63,170 bases of DNA, from NCBI GenBank assembly GCA_025765615.1, contig JAIVFJ010000335.1, positions 1-63,170 on the forward strand. The letters are read 5' to 3'. Source of the DNA: Zopfochytrium polystomum (Eukaryota; Chytridiomycota; Chytridiomycetes; Chytridiales; Chytridiaceae). How positions within the stretch are numbered: position 1 is the stretch's first letter; each line of letters opens with the position of its first letter. Positions 1 to 11,509 of the stretch are shown here, piece after piece. The position numbers were made by a program, and so were the translations under genes. Below the pieces are notes generated by a model. That model worked only from the letters and a program-made list of their open reading frames with translations. It was not told where the DNA came from and did no database searches.

Positions 1-2362
1 GTTGAGGAAACTCAATGTCAAGCCAACGGGTTGACTCTTCCACAACCAGTTGCCAATGTTTTTCACCATGGTGTCCACGTGCGGGCAGTGGGACAGCATC
101 AGTGTGTAAACGACCAAGCAGTGTGGTGTTTGGTCTGGAAGTGGAGTGGATAGGCGAAGCTTTCAATTTCCCACATCACATGTCACGCAGGGAATGTCAT
201 GATGAGGAAAAATGAATGACCAACTTTATTCAGATTTGACCAAGTACGCTCAAAGAAGATAAAGACCGGTGACCAATTCTTGTGAAGAGCTCGGACTGCT
301 TCAATGTTCTGAGGGTTTGGTAAAGGTCTGGGTCAGTTTGACTTAAAGTTGGTGTTGCAGTTGGCAAAGGAGCAGTTTGCTGTTGCGACTCACCTGGGGC
401 GTCCCCCGAAGGAGTCGGCGCGTCCCTTCCAAGTTCTGCCTGTCGAGACCATATGTCCCGTCAGAAGAGAAGGGTCCACAACATAGACATTCCCTGTGTC
501 CCTGTGAGCAATGGTAAAGTCTGAACCATGTACCCGAGGATGCAATAGGGCGTGTCTGCTGTGAAAGTCACGTTGTGACCTGTCTGCCGCACGATTTGCT
601 GAACTGAGGTAGAGGTCTGAGAACTCTGGCACATAGAGCGAGTTCCTCATGATGAGAGCGTCTTCCGTCAACGAACAGGGTAAAGTCGCCCACTCCAGTG
701 GCAGTTGCAAAGCCATCAGCTGTTTTGATCTGCTGGGAGGTGGGCCGCAAAGTTTGTGAAGTGCTCTTCACAAGGCGACATGGCCTGGAAGCCCAGAGTC
801 AAGGATTACCTGGTGTGGGTTGCCGCCAGCAAGTCTTGCCATCAGCGGCAGTCTCGTAGATGCGGCGGTAGGTGACGTTGCGGTAGAGGAAACGCCCAGA
901 TTCGTACATCACTTTGTAGCCGACGTTTGAGACAATGTTGTCAGTGATCCATCTGGATCCATTCTGCCGTCAAGAAGTGTAACTGATGAGTTCCACTTCA
1001 AATTCCTCCTCCACCTCAACGGCCTGGCATGTTCCAATTTCAAACTCCCGTGCCGCAAGTGCCCTTTCTACTGAAAGGAAGTCGTCCAGAGCTGAAGTGT
1101 CTGCAAGGCGCGCAGCACCCTCAGTACTGAACTCCAGCATTTCGACGTCTTCTGCTTCAGGAGGGCGGTGGTGGAGTATCCATCCTGTAGCATTTGTGGG
1201 GAGGAGAGTCTCAGAGGCTGTGCAAGAGGCTTGGTGGTGTTTCTTTTAAGCGGCCACCTCACGTGCAATCTTGGCAGTCTCAGTAGCTTTCTTGGAATCA
1301 GCTGGCGTGGCCTTGGCTTCTTTGGCGTGTGCAGGCTGCTTGCCCTGGGCCTTCTTTGCAGGGCGAGCCGGCTCTGACTTCCCGTGAGGGAACTTGAGGC
1401 ATTCCTCGCGAGGAGTGTGAGACCCAGATTCCATGAAGGTCACAAGTAGGCTTGCCGTTGAGTGCCTCACCGATCTTGCGCTTCTTGGTTGCCGCTGAGG
1501 TCTTTGCTGAAGCAGCTGTTTCCAACTCAGGAGTGCCATGGTGAGCAGAGTGTCTGCTGTTCTTCTCTTTGCTTTGCTGGTACAGCGTGTGGCAGTTTGT
1601 CAACTCCTTGACGAGATCGCTGGTGTTGGCGTAGCCTGACAGCCCCTTGAGAAGATTTTGACGAACACCAGAGAAGATTTCATGTCCAGGCAGCGTTTCC
1701 CTTGCTTTGTGGATGATGGCAGAACGCAGGATGTTTGTCACACCCCTGCAAGTGGTGGCAGTACATTTGAAATGCTTTGGCCAATCCGTGACCAGTGTGG
1801 TCAGAGTGGTGTACCACTCCTGGACTGCCGGACCAGAGTCTCTGGGTTTTGCCAAACGACTGTAAGTCGCAAGCCACTTGTCCTGCTGTGAACCAGTGTG
1901 GTCCTGCAGGGCGTACTTGTCATTGAGCCACTTGTACCGATCAGCGCAGTTGGTGATGTTTGCTGCATTCATGGAGCGCACATCCTCGATGCGCGAGCAG
2001 GAGTCGAGGGTAGCAACCGCCTTGTCGTGTTGGGCCTCAAGCTCCCTGTAGGTCTTGTGTTCTTGGCGTATACCAGTGTGGTACTTGTCAAGGGCAGCGT
2101 GGTGCAGACGGTACATCTCACTGTACGCAGCCTTGGCCTCCGCCGTTGCAGAGGATTCAGGGGGAGAACCAATACTGGGAGGAGCAGCGCCGATGCCGAC
2201 CTTGGTGCAGTGCTCGTTGAACGTACCGAAGTAATCAGGCTTGAGGAAGCTGGCAACAAGATTGTATGCCATGACCGGCTTGATGACTTCTTCCACATGC
2301 AGTTCCCAAGCCTGGTAGCCGTAAGAAGAGAAGCGGACAGCCTTGGGGGTCGAAGAAGACAT
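1..2362 (-). pseudogene. Ty1/copia gag and protease remnant (5' half of an element)
   Basis: Gag-like coding sequence begins at an ATG at 2362 and reads leftward, opening MSSSTPKAVRFSSYGYQAW. It contains a long helical segment typical of copia capsid (UBN2-type) proteins. Near 1430 the frame shifts. A copia-type zinc knuckle (C-x-x-H-G ... H-T ... E-C) straddles that shift, and a Lys/Ala/Pro-rich tail ends near 1246. Further left, overlapping frames at 568-771 and 390-716 contain protease-region-like text (TGVGDFTLFVDG, then LYVPEFSDLYLSS). The rest of pol would lie beyond the left edge. Frameshifts and stops make it a dead copy. The family (Ty1/copia) is inferred from motif order, not from a search. 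Confidence 0.65.
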
Positions 2363-2573
2363 GCTAGGTAGCGGCTTGGTGGACCAGTGGACTTGTTTAG
2401 AGCGGTAGCCCTTTTCTTGTAGAGAGCCAAGAGCCCTTTGTTGCCTTAAAGTAGCTGGTGAGCCGGTGCTCACAGACAGGTTGGTCTTGTTTAAAGTCAG
2501 AAACCCTTTTCTTGTAAGAGCAGAAGGGCCCTGTTCGAGCGTACGAGTGTGGCCGACGGCTTGTAGGTAGCTT

Positions 2574-3171
2574 TGTGATGAAATCCCACCCAGGACTGGA
2601 GGGACTTGGTGTGTGTGGGGATGAAGAGAGAGAGAGAGAGAGAGAGAGCAGTGATGATGGAAAAGGGAGAGGAGTGAGAGGATGTAGAGAGGAGAGAGGA
2701 GTGAGTGGGCAGAGATGGAAGAGAGAGCAAATGGAGGAAGAGAGATTGGCTTGTTTTGCACTGGATTCTGTCAAAGCAGCAAGGAGGGGGTTGGATTCCT
2801 TTTTTTGATCTCTGTGAGAGGTTGCTGCTTTTATACTCCTGCAGGTTGGAGCCATCAGAAAACAGAGGGAGAAGTGGGCTGCACAGAGCAGGCCACAGAA
2901 ATGAGATAAAACAGGCTGAGCACCAACCCCCAGCCTGGGCTAAGTACCCATTCAGGGCTGAGTACCACCCAGGGCTGGGCATCACTCAGGGCTGAGTACC
3001 AGCCAGGGCTAAGTACCAGCCTGGGCTGAGCACCACCCAGGGCTGAGTACCAGCCTGGGCTGTGCACCACCCAGGGCTAAGTACCAGCCAGGGCTGAGTA
3101 CCACCTTGGGCTGAGCACTTTGTCTGGGCTGAGTACCACCAGGAACCAATTTACAGCTTGTTTGAGAAACA
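2574..3171 (-). repeat. Probable 5' LTR of the copia remnant
   Basis: On the minus strand this block starts TGTTTCTC and ends CATCACA, so it has TG...CA termini, and it lies just upstream of the gag ATG. It contains a TATAAAAG box near 2828-2836 followed by a long CT-rich leader, as in LTR promoters. The upstream half is filled by a 17-bp tandem array. No second LTR copy is present, so the boundaries are inference. Confidence 0.4.
2934..3140. repeat. 17-bp tandem repeat array
   Basis: About twelve imperfect copies of a 17-bp unit of the type gggctgagtaccagcca lie head to tail, alternating between gagtaccagcc and gagcaccaccc variants. Most units are exactly 17 bp. Two are 18 bp. The array lies in the presumed U3 of the LTR described above. 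Confidence 0.9.
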
Positions 3172-3640
3172 GTTGCTTGTAAATTGGTTTGGTTGTTTCC
3201 AAATCAGGAAGCTTGTTTGGGAAACAAGCCGCTTTTTTCCTTGTTTTTAGAAATCCAATGATTGGTGCAATCTCTGGTGAGCTCAGTTTTTATCTCATTT
3301 TAGAAATGCAGTGATTGGTGCAATCCCTGATTCCTAAATGCCTGTTGCATTGCTCAGATTGCACAGCACAGCAGGAAAGCTGGAATTCCAGATCAGGAAG
3401 CGGAATTCCGGTGCAGAGAGAGGAATTCCAGATCAGGAAGCGGAATTCCGATGCAAAAGGGCGGAATTCCGGAGCCTGGGGCAGTGGTACACTGCTTCTG
3501 CATGCTTGCTGTGCTGTGTTACATGTGCAGAGTGCGTAGTTTGCGCGTTTTTGTGCATGTTCTAATTGCATTGTTCCTACCGGTAGGATGAACAAAGCTA
3601 GAACAACAGCCGCCTTTGCCTATCTCTTTTTATTGAGAAC
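3172..3640. other. Intergenic, short direct repeats and EcoRI-palindrome cluster
   Basis: No gene is visible. Two direct repeats of about 30 bp (near 3247 and 3301) share the core gattggtgcaatc. Between 3383 and 3472 the palindrome GGAATTCC recurs five times with 'agatcagg' spacers. This looks like repetitive debris between two retrotransposon remnants. Confidence 0.6.
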
Positions 3641-3643
3641 AGA

Positions 3644-4831
3644 TTAGCCCTTCCGAGCGCCCCATTCAAGTATTGAATCTACTGAGCCCTTTAAACACCC
3701 CATCCAATGTGATTGGATGGAGTTCTCAAAGGGATCATCAGTAACGGGCGTAGTGTACCCCGTGGGTCGAATCTCAACAATAGTTGATGCCACCAAGGAT
3801 TGCCTGGTACAGTCTCTGGTCTGCAGCTGCTTTGTCGATCCCACGTGGGTGAAGATTGAGACTACTGGGAAGGGCAGTTACTGCAGTGCGGTTGTTGATA
3901 GTGTTGGCATGGCGTTGAAGTAACTCCTTGATATAGGCTTTCTGGTGCAAGAAGATTCTGTTGTGGTGGTGTTCCAGTTGCATATTGAGGATGGTTTTGT
4001 TTGTTCCTATTTCGCAGAGCTTGCAATGAGATTTTAGCAGTGTGATGGCAAAGGTGATCTCCCCAGAATCCCGAAAGAAACAAATATCATCGACATAGAT
4101 GGCAATGAAAATGACTTTTCCATCCACTTGACAGAAGAGGATACAGGGGTCTGCTGTGCTTTGCTGATATCCATTTGACTTCAGGTGGCCGGCCAATCAG
4201 TTCTTGGTACCAACACCAGCCAGCTTGCTTGATACCATTAACAGCTCTCTTCAGTAGCCATTCTTTGCCATCACTGCGGTAGCCATCTGGCTGCTCCATG
4301 TAAATGGGCACATCAAGCATGCTGTTTAGGTACGCGTTGCTGACGTCGACAACAGCAGTGTGCCAGTCGTTTGCAGCTGCCATGGCAATGAGCCAACAAA
4401 GACTGTTGATTCAGACAACAGGAGAGTGAGTATTCCAAAAATCAATGCCATGACGTTGAGTGAAGCCCTTAGCCACAAGCCGTGCACAGAAGCGCTCAAT
4501 GCTGCCGCCGTGCACAGAAGCGCTCAATGCTGCCGTCTGTTTTAAGTTTGACCTTGTAGACCCATTTGTTCTGCACGACGTTGATGTTGGTGGGCCGTTC
4601 CACAACTTCAAAGGCTGCTAAAGTGGGAAGGGCATCGATCTCAGTCTGCTCTGCTGCAATCCACTCCTTGGACCATTTACCCGACATGGCTTCTGCACGA
4701 GTTTGGGGGTCGGGACATGTTGTGCTTGTGAGGTAGGTTTGCCCAGATCGCGTACGCTTGGCTGAGTTGTCAGGTGATGGTGAACGTGAATGGTGGAGGT
4801 GGTGCTGGAGGTGGAGAAGCCTGTGAGGCAT
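3644..4831 (-). pseudogene. Ty1/copia reverse transcriptase remnant
   Basis: Read leftward from 4831, several frames together give the copia RVT_2 domain. The pieces are [55 protein letters not shown], a DVSNAYLNSMLDVPIYMEQP motif at 4087-4383, and the catalytic box IYVDDICFF at 3774-4196. A 28-bp tandem duplication at 4479-4534 throws the frame, and other indels separate the blocks. RNase H is not recognisable. It is inactive. Its orientation matches the gag remnant at 1-2362, but the two cannot be the 5' and 3' parts of one element in this order. Confidence 0.8.
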
Positions 4832-5314
4832 CCCTAGTGGGTGTGTCTGCCATTGTTTTATCTTGTAGGGACTTTGGAGGAATTAGTTATAACAGTCTCA
4901 GATATCCAATGCACAAAAGTAAGCAAGGATGAAATGCACAGGTGAGCCTTCTGCACGATGCTGGTCTGGGCTCCCCCCAGTACCCTATGAGGTGAGGCAA
5001 CCACTCCCCCATACACAGCTTGCCCTCAATGCTTTCCCCTGCGTCTCGCCTGGGCACACCAGGAGAATAACTGTCTCCTGGTTGGTACTCCTTGCGGAAT
5101 GGGCTCCCTGCTCAGGACTCCACCTCCTCTGACACAGGTCCAGGCCACACTAGCCTACAAGCTGGGACTTTGGTGTTCGTGGGCCTTCAGTTGATTTACA
5201 TTGCCAGTCTGCCACCCCAGTCCGGCCTTCCTCAGTCATGCCTATAGTGCTCCCAGTAAGGCCCACTGGAGGTGATGTTAATTGCAGTAGCACAGAATCC
5301 AACCCGTCGTGCTG
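4832..5314. other. Intergenic, unassigned repetitive sequence
   Basis: No convincing coding sequence is seen. Short ORFs have no recognisable motif. The GC-rich stretch 4950-5230 differs in composition from its AT-richer flanks and may be another inserted repeat, but no termini or duplications could be identified. Confidence 0.4.
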
Positions 5315-6744
5315 TCACCTCCAACACCAGAGCTGTACACCGTTATCCGATTCACTTTCGCTCTGGATTACCATGTGGTTGATACTTTTTTGCCAATTCC
5401 AGTATAACTTCTTCCAATCCTGATTGCTGACCGAATGGAGGAAGTTGTTGTTTTCTGGAGTGACTCTGCTGTGGGGAATGGTTGATGCTTTGTCTGACTT
5501 TGTTGAGGCTGTAGAAAACTGAATGCAACTCCAATCCAACTTGTTCAACTGGCAAAATTCAGGTTCAAAGATGGTTCAAGGTGACTGGTGACTGAATGGA
5601 GCAAAGTGGTGATGTTGGTGTTGTTTCTGAAAATGATCTGCAGGAATGAATAGTTGAAGGTTTCCTGAATTTTGCTGAGACGATAATTGTATCAAGGAAT
5701 CCAGAAATTGAACCCAGACTCCATGGGTTGATAGGTGAGGAAAACACCATATCATTAAATCCTAATTTGTTATGCCCTGTTGACAATGAGGAAGTATTAT
5801 TAAAAGGGCACAGGGGCAGTTGTTAGAGGTGCAGGTCTCCAAAAACTGAAATTCCTGTGTTGATGTTCATGGAATGATGAATCATTACTGACAGGAGACT
5901 GCATGGCTGTTTGTTAAGAGGATAAAGGCAGTTACTTTGATGCATATCAAAAGAGAAGAGCAAAACACTTAGCAGATTGATTATTAGTTGATGGAGCAAG
6001 TTGGTTTTTGAGGACCTCTGCTGTTTGTTCTTCAATTGATAAAAAGCAGATAACCAGGATAGTAGCAGTTGGTGTGGTGATTTCTGGTGCAGTAGTAGTT
6101 GAGCCTTTGTCACTTTGATTGGCCAGCTCGATGTGTTGCTTATCATAGTTGTTTTGTCAAACTGGTTTTTGAAGAGTGAGATTAGTTTGGCTAAACATGT
6201 TATCTGAGGAGCTGGGTTGCCGACAACAAGAAAAACTTTTCCTTTCTCCATATCCAACAGGCTTTGGCCCAGTGAGCCAACAAAGATTCGAACAACTTGT
6301 TGGAAAGGGCGAATATGATGGAGAAGTTCGCCAGCTGCTGACTTTGCAAAGCTGTCGACTCGATGGTACACTTCAGTGAATCAGGTAATGAAGGCATCTG
6401 AGGCTTCAGTTGGTTCCATTTTGATGCATTCAAAGTTGTCAATGATCTCCTTTGCAAGTCCCTGGTCTGCTGTGCGGCAAATTATTCCCAATTCGCCAAT
6501 CAATTTGTAAGTGAAGTTTCGACCAGGTGTGATTTGGGTGAGGGCTCGATAGATGTGGCAAGGAATGATTAGACAGCAACGTGCATTCTGGTTCTGTGCA
6601 CCAGGAAACCAAGTTACTTTCTCTGGTCCACAAGACGGAGGCACCAGTTGGAATCTCTGTCCTTGGAATGGTCCATCTCTGATGAGACAGGTTCCAGTGT
6701 CGCAGAGGTCTAGTGGATCTGTGATTGGTTGAGTCAGTAGTCAT
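5315..6744 (-). pseudogene. Retrotransposon Gag-like remnant
   Basis: Reading leftward from about 6700, one frame encodes PPSCGPEKVTWFPGAQNQ ... FECIKMEPTEASDAFIT. It then meets one in-frame TGA (6381-6383) and continues FTEVYHRVDSFAKSAAGELL ... RIFVGSLGQSLLDMEKG. The spacing of aromatic and amphipathic segments resembles the capsid region of LTR-retrotransposon Gag proteins of the UBN2 type. Text left of about 6000 is less protein-like. No zinc knuckle or pol motif is visible. The assignment is by pattern only. An unrelated decayed gene is possible. Confidence 0.35.
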
Positions 6745-7570
6745 GTTGTTTTCTCAGGACGATTATGTGTGCCAAGTTTGAAGAGATTTCGTTGGATTTT
6801 GGGTGTGTTGTGAAGGTGGTGTTGCAGCAGATGAAATGTTGGTTTGTTAGCTTTGTGTGTGTCAGGTAGGGGGGTGGTCGTTGTCTCCAATTGGGAACAA
6901 AAAATCAAAAATTAATGGTGAGGGTTGGAGGTAATCTGGTGACCCTGAATGGAAAAAGTGGGCGCTTATCACAAAGGAGAGTGATTTTGGGATGCCGCTG
7001 GTGACAGTCGTGTAGTCCAGAAGCAGGCCTTTCCAAAGATAGCTTGGGATCAGCTGGGGGAGGTCTGGAAGGCGAGCAAATTGAGGTTGAAGTTGGAAAA
7101 GTGGGCGACGACTTTGGAGGTGGTGGATACAACGTAGGAGCGTCCGATCCGAGATCAGGCGGGTTCGTTGGAAAGAGGAGATCAAGAGCTTTCCGATGGT
7201 AGTAACGAAATCGCTGTACGATGTCTGTAGCGCCCGTGATCGCTCCACGAAGTTGGCAGATCTGAAAAGCGTACAACCCCTTCTACTGATTGGATTTTGT
7301 TGAAACCAAGGGGGAAGTGATTGGGATGGGTAACAGTTTTGTATGAAAGAATTTGCTATGTTGGCTGATTGATGGGTTGGGCTGCTGTGGTGTACACTAC
7401 TGAAGGTGGTGGTGGTGGGAGGTTGATCTTGGCTTCTGTCAGTCTTGTGTTTGTCTTTATACAAAACTGTTACAAGGACCATCACTTGCAAAATGCTGCA
7501 AGTCATCCTTGCAGAGCAGTATCAGGTCAAAGCTCCTGCACACTGCTTACACCAAAAGACCCAAAACTAA
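6745..7570. other. Intergenic, no recognisable gene
   Basis: A 214-codon minus-strand frame (6862-7506) and an overlapping 123-codon frame are open, but they are Pro/Ser/Thr-rich and show no recognisable domain. They may belong to the N-terminal part of the Gag-like remnant to the left. Confidence 0.4.
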
Positions 7571-7689
7571 CAGAAGGTTCCACAAGGTTCCATGAAGGAA
7601 TGTTCTAGAAGGTTCCAGAAGGTTCCAGAAGGTTCCATGAAGGAATGTTCTAGAAGGTTCCAGAGGTTTCCAGAGGGTGATTCATAACA
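7571..7689 (-). repeat. Truncated gypsy LTR fragment
   Basis: This matches the last ~118 bp (plus-strand order) of the 353-bp gypsy LTR found at 21073-21425. It includes the repeated gaaggttcca units and the terminal gattcataaca. The other two thirds of the LTR are missing. No target-site duplication can be defined. Confidence 0.85.
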
Positions 7690-7914
7690 CTGGTGAAGCC
7701 TGGGCCGCCTGGTGCTGGCTCCATCCAACAACAGAATCCTAAAGGATTCATTGACCCACAAACTTAAGTACTTTGTGGCACTTTAGGAACTTGTTTCAGA
7801 AGGATTTAGACTTTTAGCCACGAGGATGAGAAAACTAAGACATATCCTCAGTACTGCTGTAGTAAGAGAGAGTTGTGTAAGCAGCCATTCAGTCCTTTGC
7901 TTGAGCAGCTATGT

Positions 7915-8580
7915 TCATGCAGCCCAGCAGGGTGCATACACAGTCACAGGTGTTTCCAGGTTTGAGTCCCCCACCGGCGACTTTCCGAACCATATATTGC
8001 CAACTGGCCCAACAAATAAAATCCATGCCAGCATCATCTCTGTCGAATAGAACAACTCAGATTTGTGGATATCAGAAAGCTTGCCAACAATGCTTGAGGG
8101 AATTGTAACTTGGGAAGCAGCACAGGCCTTTCCAATTTCAATCCAGTCTTTATTAGAGATGAAGTAGTCCACTTTTACCTTGTCTAATAGAATATTTCCT
8201 TTCCATAAGGAGAGCAAGAGCTTGGAGGTGTTGTGAATGACAAGTGTTATGAATCACCCTCTGGAAACCTCTGGAACCTTCTTTGCTTTCCTGACTTGTC
8301 TTGTTGTCATTGGTATCATTGGTATCATTGTATTACTAATTGCTCTTTCTGGGACTTTCTTTGAGTTTTGACAAGGAAGACTCTCAAAAGATATAAAAGG
8401 GGGATGGGGACCTGTCCCATCCCCCAAGTGAATTATTGTCTCCAATACAATCATAACTCCTCTCAGTTCCTTGTCTGCCTTGTCCTGTCCTGCCCTGTTC
8501 CTGACAACAAGGTCAGAAATGTAAGATTGATTGAAACAGCCATCCAATACCGCCTTCCAGCGCTTCCTCTGCAAACACAA
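7915..8580 (-). pseudogene. Tnp2/CACTA-like transposase fragment split by a solo LTR
   Basis: Two minus-strand frames (8507-8580 and 7915-8244) join into one uninterrupted frame when the solo LTR at 8245-8506 and one copy of its 5-bp duplication are removed. The joined text includes IHNTSKLLLSLWKGNI and SSIVGKLSDIHKSELFYSTE. This resembles the region of fungal Tnp2-type (En/Spm, CACTA) transposases with an H-N-T-x-K-L-L-x-x-L-W-x-G motif followed by a P-S-S-x-x-G segment. Frame restoration is seen directly. The family name is a pattern-based inference. Both ends of the transposase are absent. Confidence 0.5.
8245..8506 (+). mobile_element. Solo gypsy LTR, TSD ACAAG
   Basis: Begins TGTTATGAATCACC and ends CCTGACA, in coding orientation for the gypsy family of 21073-24253. 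It is flanked by perfect 5-bp duplications ACAAG (8240-8244 and 8507-8511). It keeps a TATA-like box (gatataaaagg) and the self-primer motif AAGTGAATTAT, but lacks most of the internal ggttcc repeats of the 353-bp form. Confidence 0.93.
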
Positions 8581-9889
8581 ACCATTCTAATTGGGCAAAC
8601 ACAAATCATTCACAGTTAATACAGATCATTCAGGACGCAACCCAAACGTTTGTTGAGTTCAGAGCCAAATCCTTTTTGGGAAATCGCTTGTTATTTGCTG
8701 TGATTCCCCATGAATACTTTGTTCCAAGTCGCTGTGAATGATCAGTTTTCTCGCAAACTCAATCACTGCAGTGATAGGGCTGAACCATGTTTGTTGGATT
8801 GTTTTGCGAATCTTATACGCTTCCATTGCTTCCGGTACTGAATATTAGCTTCTCGTTTGCATGCAAATCTCGCCCTGAGAAGCGGAAATTGACAGAGTGG
8901 AAAGTCCTCGTTGAATACATCTGTCGTACCATGATCCAACTGCAGCCCTTGAATAGATATTGCAGGCGGTTTGGAGATGAGGCGTCGAGAAAATAAAAAT
9001 TTTTATTCCCCGTCGGTGTTAGATTTAATAATAAAAAATGGAAGCAACATAAAAATATGGGGGAAAAAAATCTCCTTTCCTTTCTCTCGGAACGGGGTTC
9101 TGGAAGATTGAGCGTGCGGCGGCAATCAATGACGATGTGATTGAATTGAATATTTGTTTAGTTGGGGGCAAGCTGCATGACCGACAAAGGAAAGTGACAA
9201 AATTTTTTTTTGGAAAAAAACACCCCGAGCCGCGTGCCAAGAAATCCCCGCATGAAAACGACACCGTGTGGGCGGTCGTTTTCGTTTCCCCGCTTCATTG
9301 GACAGGCAGACAGACAGGCAGACAGACAGACAGACAGACAGATAGACAGACAGACAGACAGACAGAGCGAAACTGCATCAAAACAATTTCAAATAGATCA
9401 ATCACTCAAACCAACAGTCACTCAATCAATTCCAAACTTACTCCCTTCACGGCCCCCCGTGAACTCCCCCTTCCAATCGCTCGTCCATCTCCGTCGTCGT
9501 TGGCGGCGGAGGCGGCAGCAGCAGCAGCGGTAGCAGCGCCAGCGCAACAGCGCAACAGCAGCCAGCAGCAGCAGCAGCAGAGACCTCAGCTCGCTGGAGC
9601 GTTCGCCCAACGAGCAACAGAAGCAGCAGCAAAAGCGTGCTGGTTTCCCCGTACGTCTCCATCTCGTCACGCTCTTCGCCATCCTTGTCGTCGGCATCCG
9701 TCGCCAGTCCCACAATCGTCGTCGGGCTGGCGGGAGCACATACTTTCTCAGTGGTGGACTTTCGCAACGGGAAACGGACCTGAGCTTAGAAGGAAAATAT
9801 CTTCGCTTGTGCTACTGCACAACTCGCTGGAGTCATCTGAGTGCACAAGGAACAGATTTATTGTTTAGTTCGTCTCGGACACCCAACAC
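8581..9889. other. Intergenic and 5' leader region of the next gene, with a (CAGA)n microsatellite
   Basis: No coding sequence is supported up to the ATG at 9890. A (CAGA)n tract runs from about 9301 to 9366, followed by a CAG/Q-codon-rich stretch at 9510-9640. Open frames here are low-complexity Arg/Ser/Gln runs. The (CAGA)n block resembles tracts upstream of several other genes in the window, so the region probably contains the promoter and a long 5' untranslated leader. Confidence 0.5.
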
Positions 9890-11509
9890 ATGGCCGACGG
9901 GGACTTTCGCTCGTCGACCAGCTGGAGGCAGGGAGGTGACAATGGCGGAAACGTAGGTGCTGATGGTGGCGGAGGTGGCGGTTATAGCTCGTCCACCAGC
10001 TTTGACCCTGCGTTCCCGACTCCTCCGCCGCCGCCGCCGCCTTGGTACCAGCATCAGCGCGGTGCCGACGGTGGAATGGGGCGCCCGCCAGCCGATTCGA
10101 CCACAGCGACAGAAACAATCACCATCACCTCCGTTGCTTCATCCCTTCCTTCCCAAGCATTCTCCAACTCAACTTCTCCCCACCCGATGGGCCCGCCCAG
10201 GCCGCCGTTGGAGGCTATTCTGATACCGTGCATGGCCGGTATAATAGTTCTTCTCGCCTTTATTATCATTTGCCTATGGCGGCGATGGGTCGTGAACAGG
10301 CGGCTCCTGCAAAAGCTACTGGTCGACTCTTCTGCAGATGCCCTGGGCGACCGCCCAGTGAAAGGTTTCGGCTCGAAAGGGAAAACCGGGGAAAGCGAGA
10401 CGGATGGCGCATCGGAAATTCAGAACGACGCGTGGATGAGTAGGGATGTTGAAACTCAAAAGGGTGCGAATGGTCCTTTTGGATTAATGCCGGACTTCGA
10501 GAAGAAGACCGCAGATGATTCCGGACCCTCCCTTCCACCGTCGTCAAAATTCCGACCCGACTTTGGTGGAGGCGTCGCACCGTCTGCCCCATCGGACGAC
10601 AAGACGCGATTCCCTTGGGAAGAAACCATTGCCTCGTCCTCTTCCGCATCGTCTTCTTCGGCACCACCCTTCAGTGCATCCTCCTCTTCAGCCGCAGTCG
10701 TTACTGGCACCACACGCTCGTCGCCCAATCGTATGAGAATTACAGATTCTCAGATGCAACCCCCACACCCTGCCATTATATCCGCCTATGAGGGTCATCA
10801 GCGTCGTCAGCTTACTACCCAGCGGAATGATTCCACATGGTCGGCGTCCCTTTCCTCCGCCTTTTTTGGAACGAGGCGAGCCACTCTGGACGTCCCGCCA
10901 CCTTATGAGGACGTTGCCGCCCCGTCAGTTCCAACTTCAGCCCGTTCACACTCTCGGGGGAGCTCTGGTGTCGCAGGCGTCGCCGGCTCCCCGACACGCC
11001 TACCTCTCTCACCTTCTGCACCACCGCTCAAAGCCAGCCTCCAGCAACTTCTGCCCGCATTACCCAATGGGCGATCATCGACCGCGTCCGCATTATCCTC
11101 CTCCTCCTCCTCCTCCTCTTCATCGTCGGCCTTCCCTCAACATCCTCCTTCAGCAGCAAATTTTGCCGCGCAGCCATCAGCGCCGCCCGCCGAAGACCCC
11201 CCAGCCGATGTCGTGGCTGACGACCCGTTCGCGGACGGTCTCGAAGGGGCAACGATCGAACCCGACTCTGAGGATGTCTTTGCGGATCCTCCTGCGCAAC
11301 CGTCCGCACCGTCGCCTTCCATGGCGTCCCCGGTGTCGCTACCGTCCCCGTCCCCGTTCGAGTCGCCCCTGGACGCAGGCGAGCGGGTGGTGCCCATGTC
11401 GGCGGCGATGCAGTCGGCGCGCGGAGTGGTGACCGTGCACGCAAGAGCTGTGGAGGGCGGAGGGCAGAGATGGAGCAGTACAGCCATGCCGGCGTGGGAA
11501 ATGGCTTGA
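9890..11509 (+). CDS. Single-pass membrane protein with PPPY motif, unknown function
   Basis: An intronless frame of 539 residues starts at ATG 9890. Residues 1-105 are Gly/Ser/Thr/Pro-rich, with seven prolines in a row near residue 45. One hydrophobic segment at about 107-129 (EAILIPCMAGIIVLLAFIII) is followed at once by RR and NRR, which predicts an outside N-terminus and inside C-terminus. The long cytoplasmic part is Ser-rich and disordered, with poly-Ser near 400 and a PPPYEDV motif at 336-342. PY motifs of this kind recruit WW-domain proteins such as Rsp5/NEDD4 ligases or arrestin-related adaptors. No cleavable signal peptide is seen, so an upstream exon cannot be excluded. It shares layout (Ser/Thr ectodomain, one TM, basic stop-transfer, disordered tail) with the next two genes, which suggests a surface sensor or scaffold. 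Confidence 0.75.
   Translation: MADGDFRSSTSWRQGGDNGGNVGADGGGGGGYSSSTSFDPAFPTPPPPPPPWYQHQRGADGGMGRPPADSTTATETITITSVASSLPSQAFSNSTSPHPMGPPRPPLEAILIPCMAGIIVLLAFIIICLWRRWVVNRRLLQKLLVDSSADALGDRPVKGFGSKGKTGESETDGASEIQNDAWMSRDVETQKGANGPFGLMPDFEKKTADDSGPSLPPSSKFRPDFGGGVAPSAPSDDKTRFPWEETIASSSSASSSSAPPFSASSSSAAVVTGTTRSSPNRMRITDSQMQPPHPAIISAYEGHQRRQLTTQRNDSTWSASLSSAFFGTRRATLDVPPPYEDVAAPSVPTSARSHSRGSSGVAGVAGSPTRLPLSPSAPPLKASLQQLLPALPNGRSSTASALSSSSSSSSSSSAFPQHPPSAANFAAQPSAPPAEDPPADVVADDPFADGLEGATIEPDSEDVFADPPAQPSAPSPSMASPVSLPSPSPFESPLDAGERVVPMSAAMQSARGVVTVHARAVEGGGQRWSSTAMPAWEMA

Noticed and set aside
2575..2995. Plus-strand frames in the GA-rich leader
   Set aside because: Low-complexity Glu/Arg runs from a GA microsatellite within the presumed LTR leader.
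9137..9868. Long open frames upstream of the PY-protein gene
   Set aside because: They are driven by (CAGA)n and CAG repeats, encode runs of Gln, Arg or Asp-Arg-Gln, and have no domain or splice continuity.
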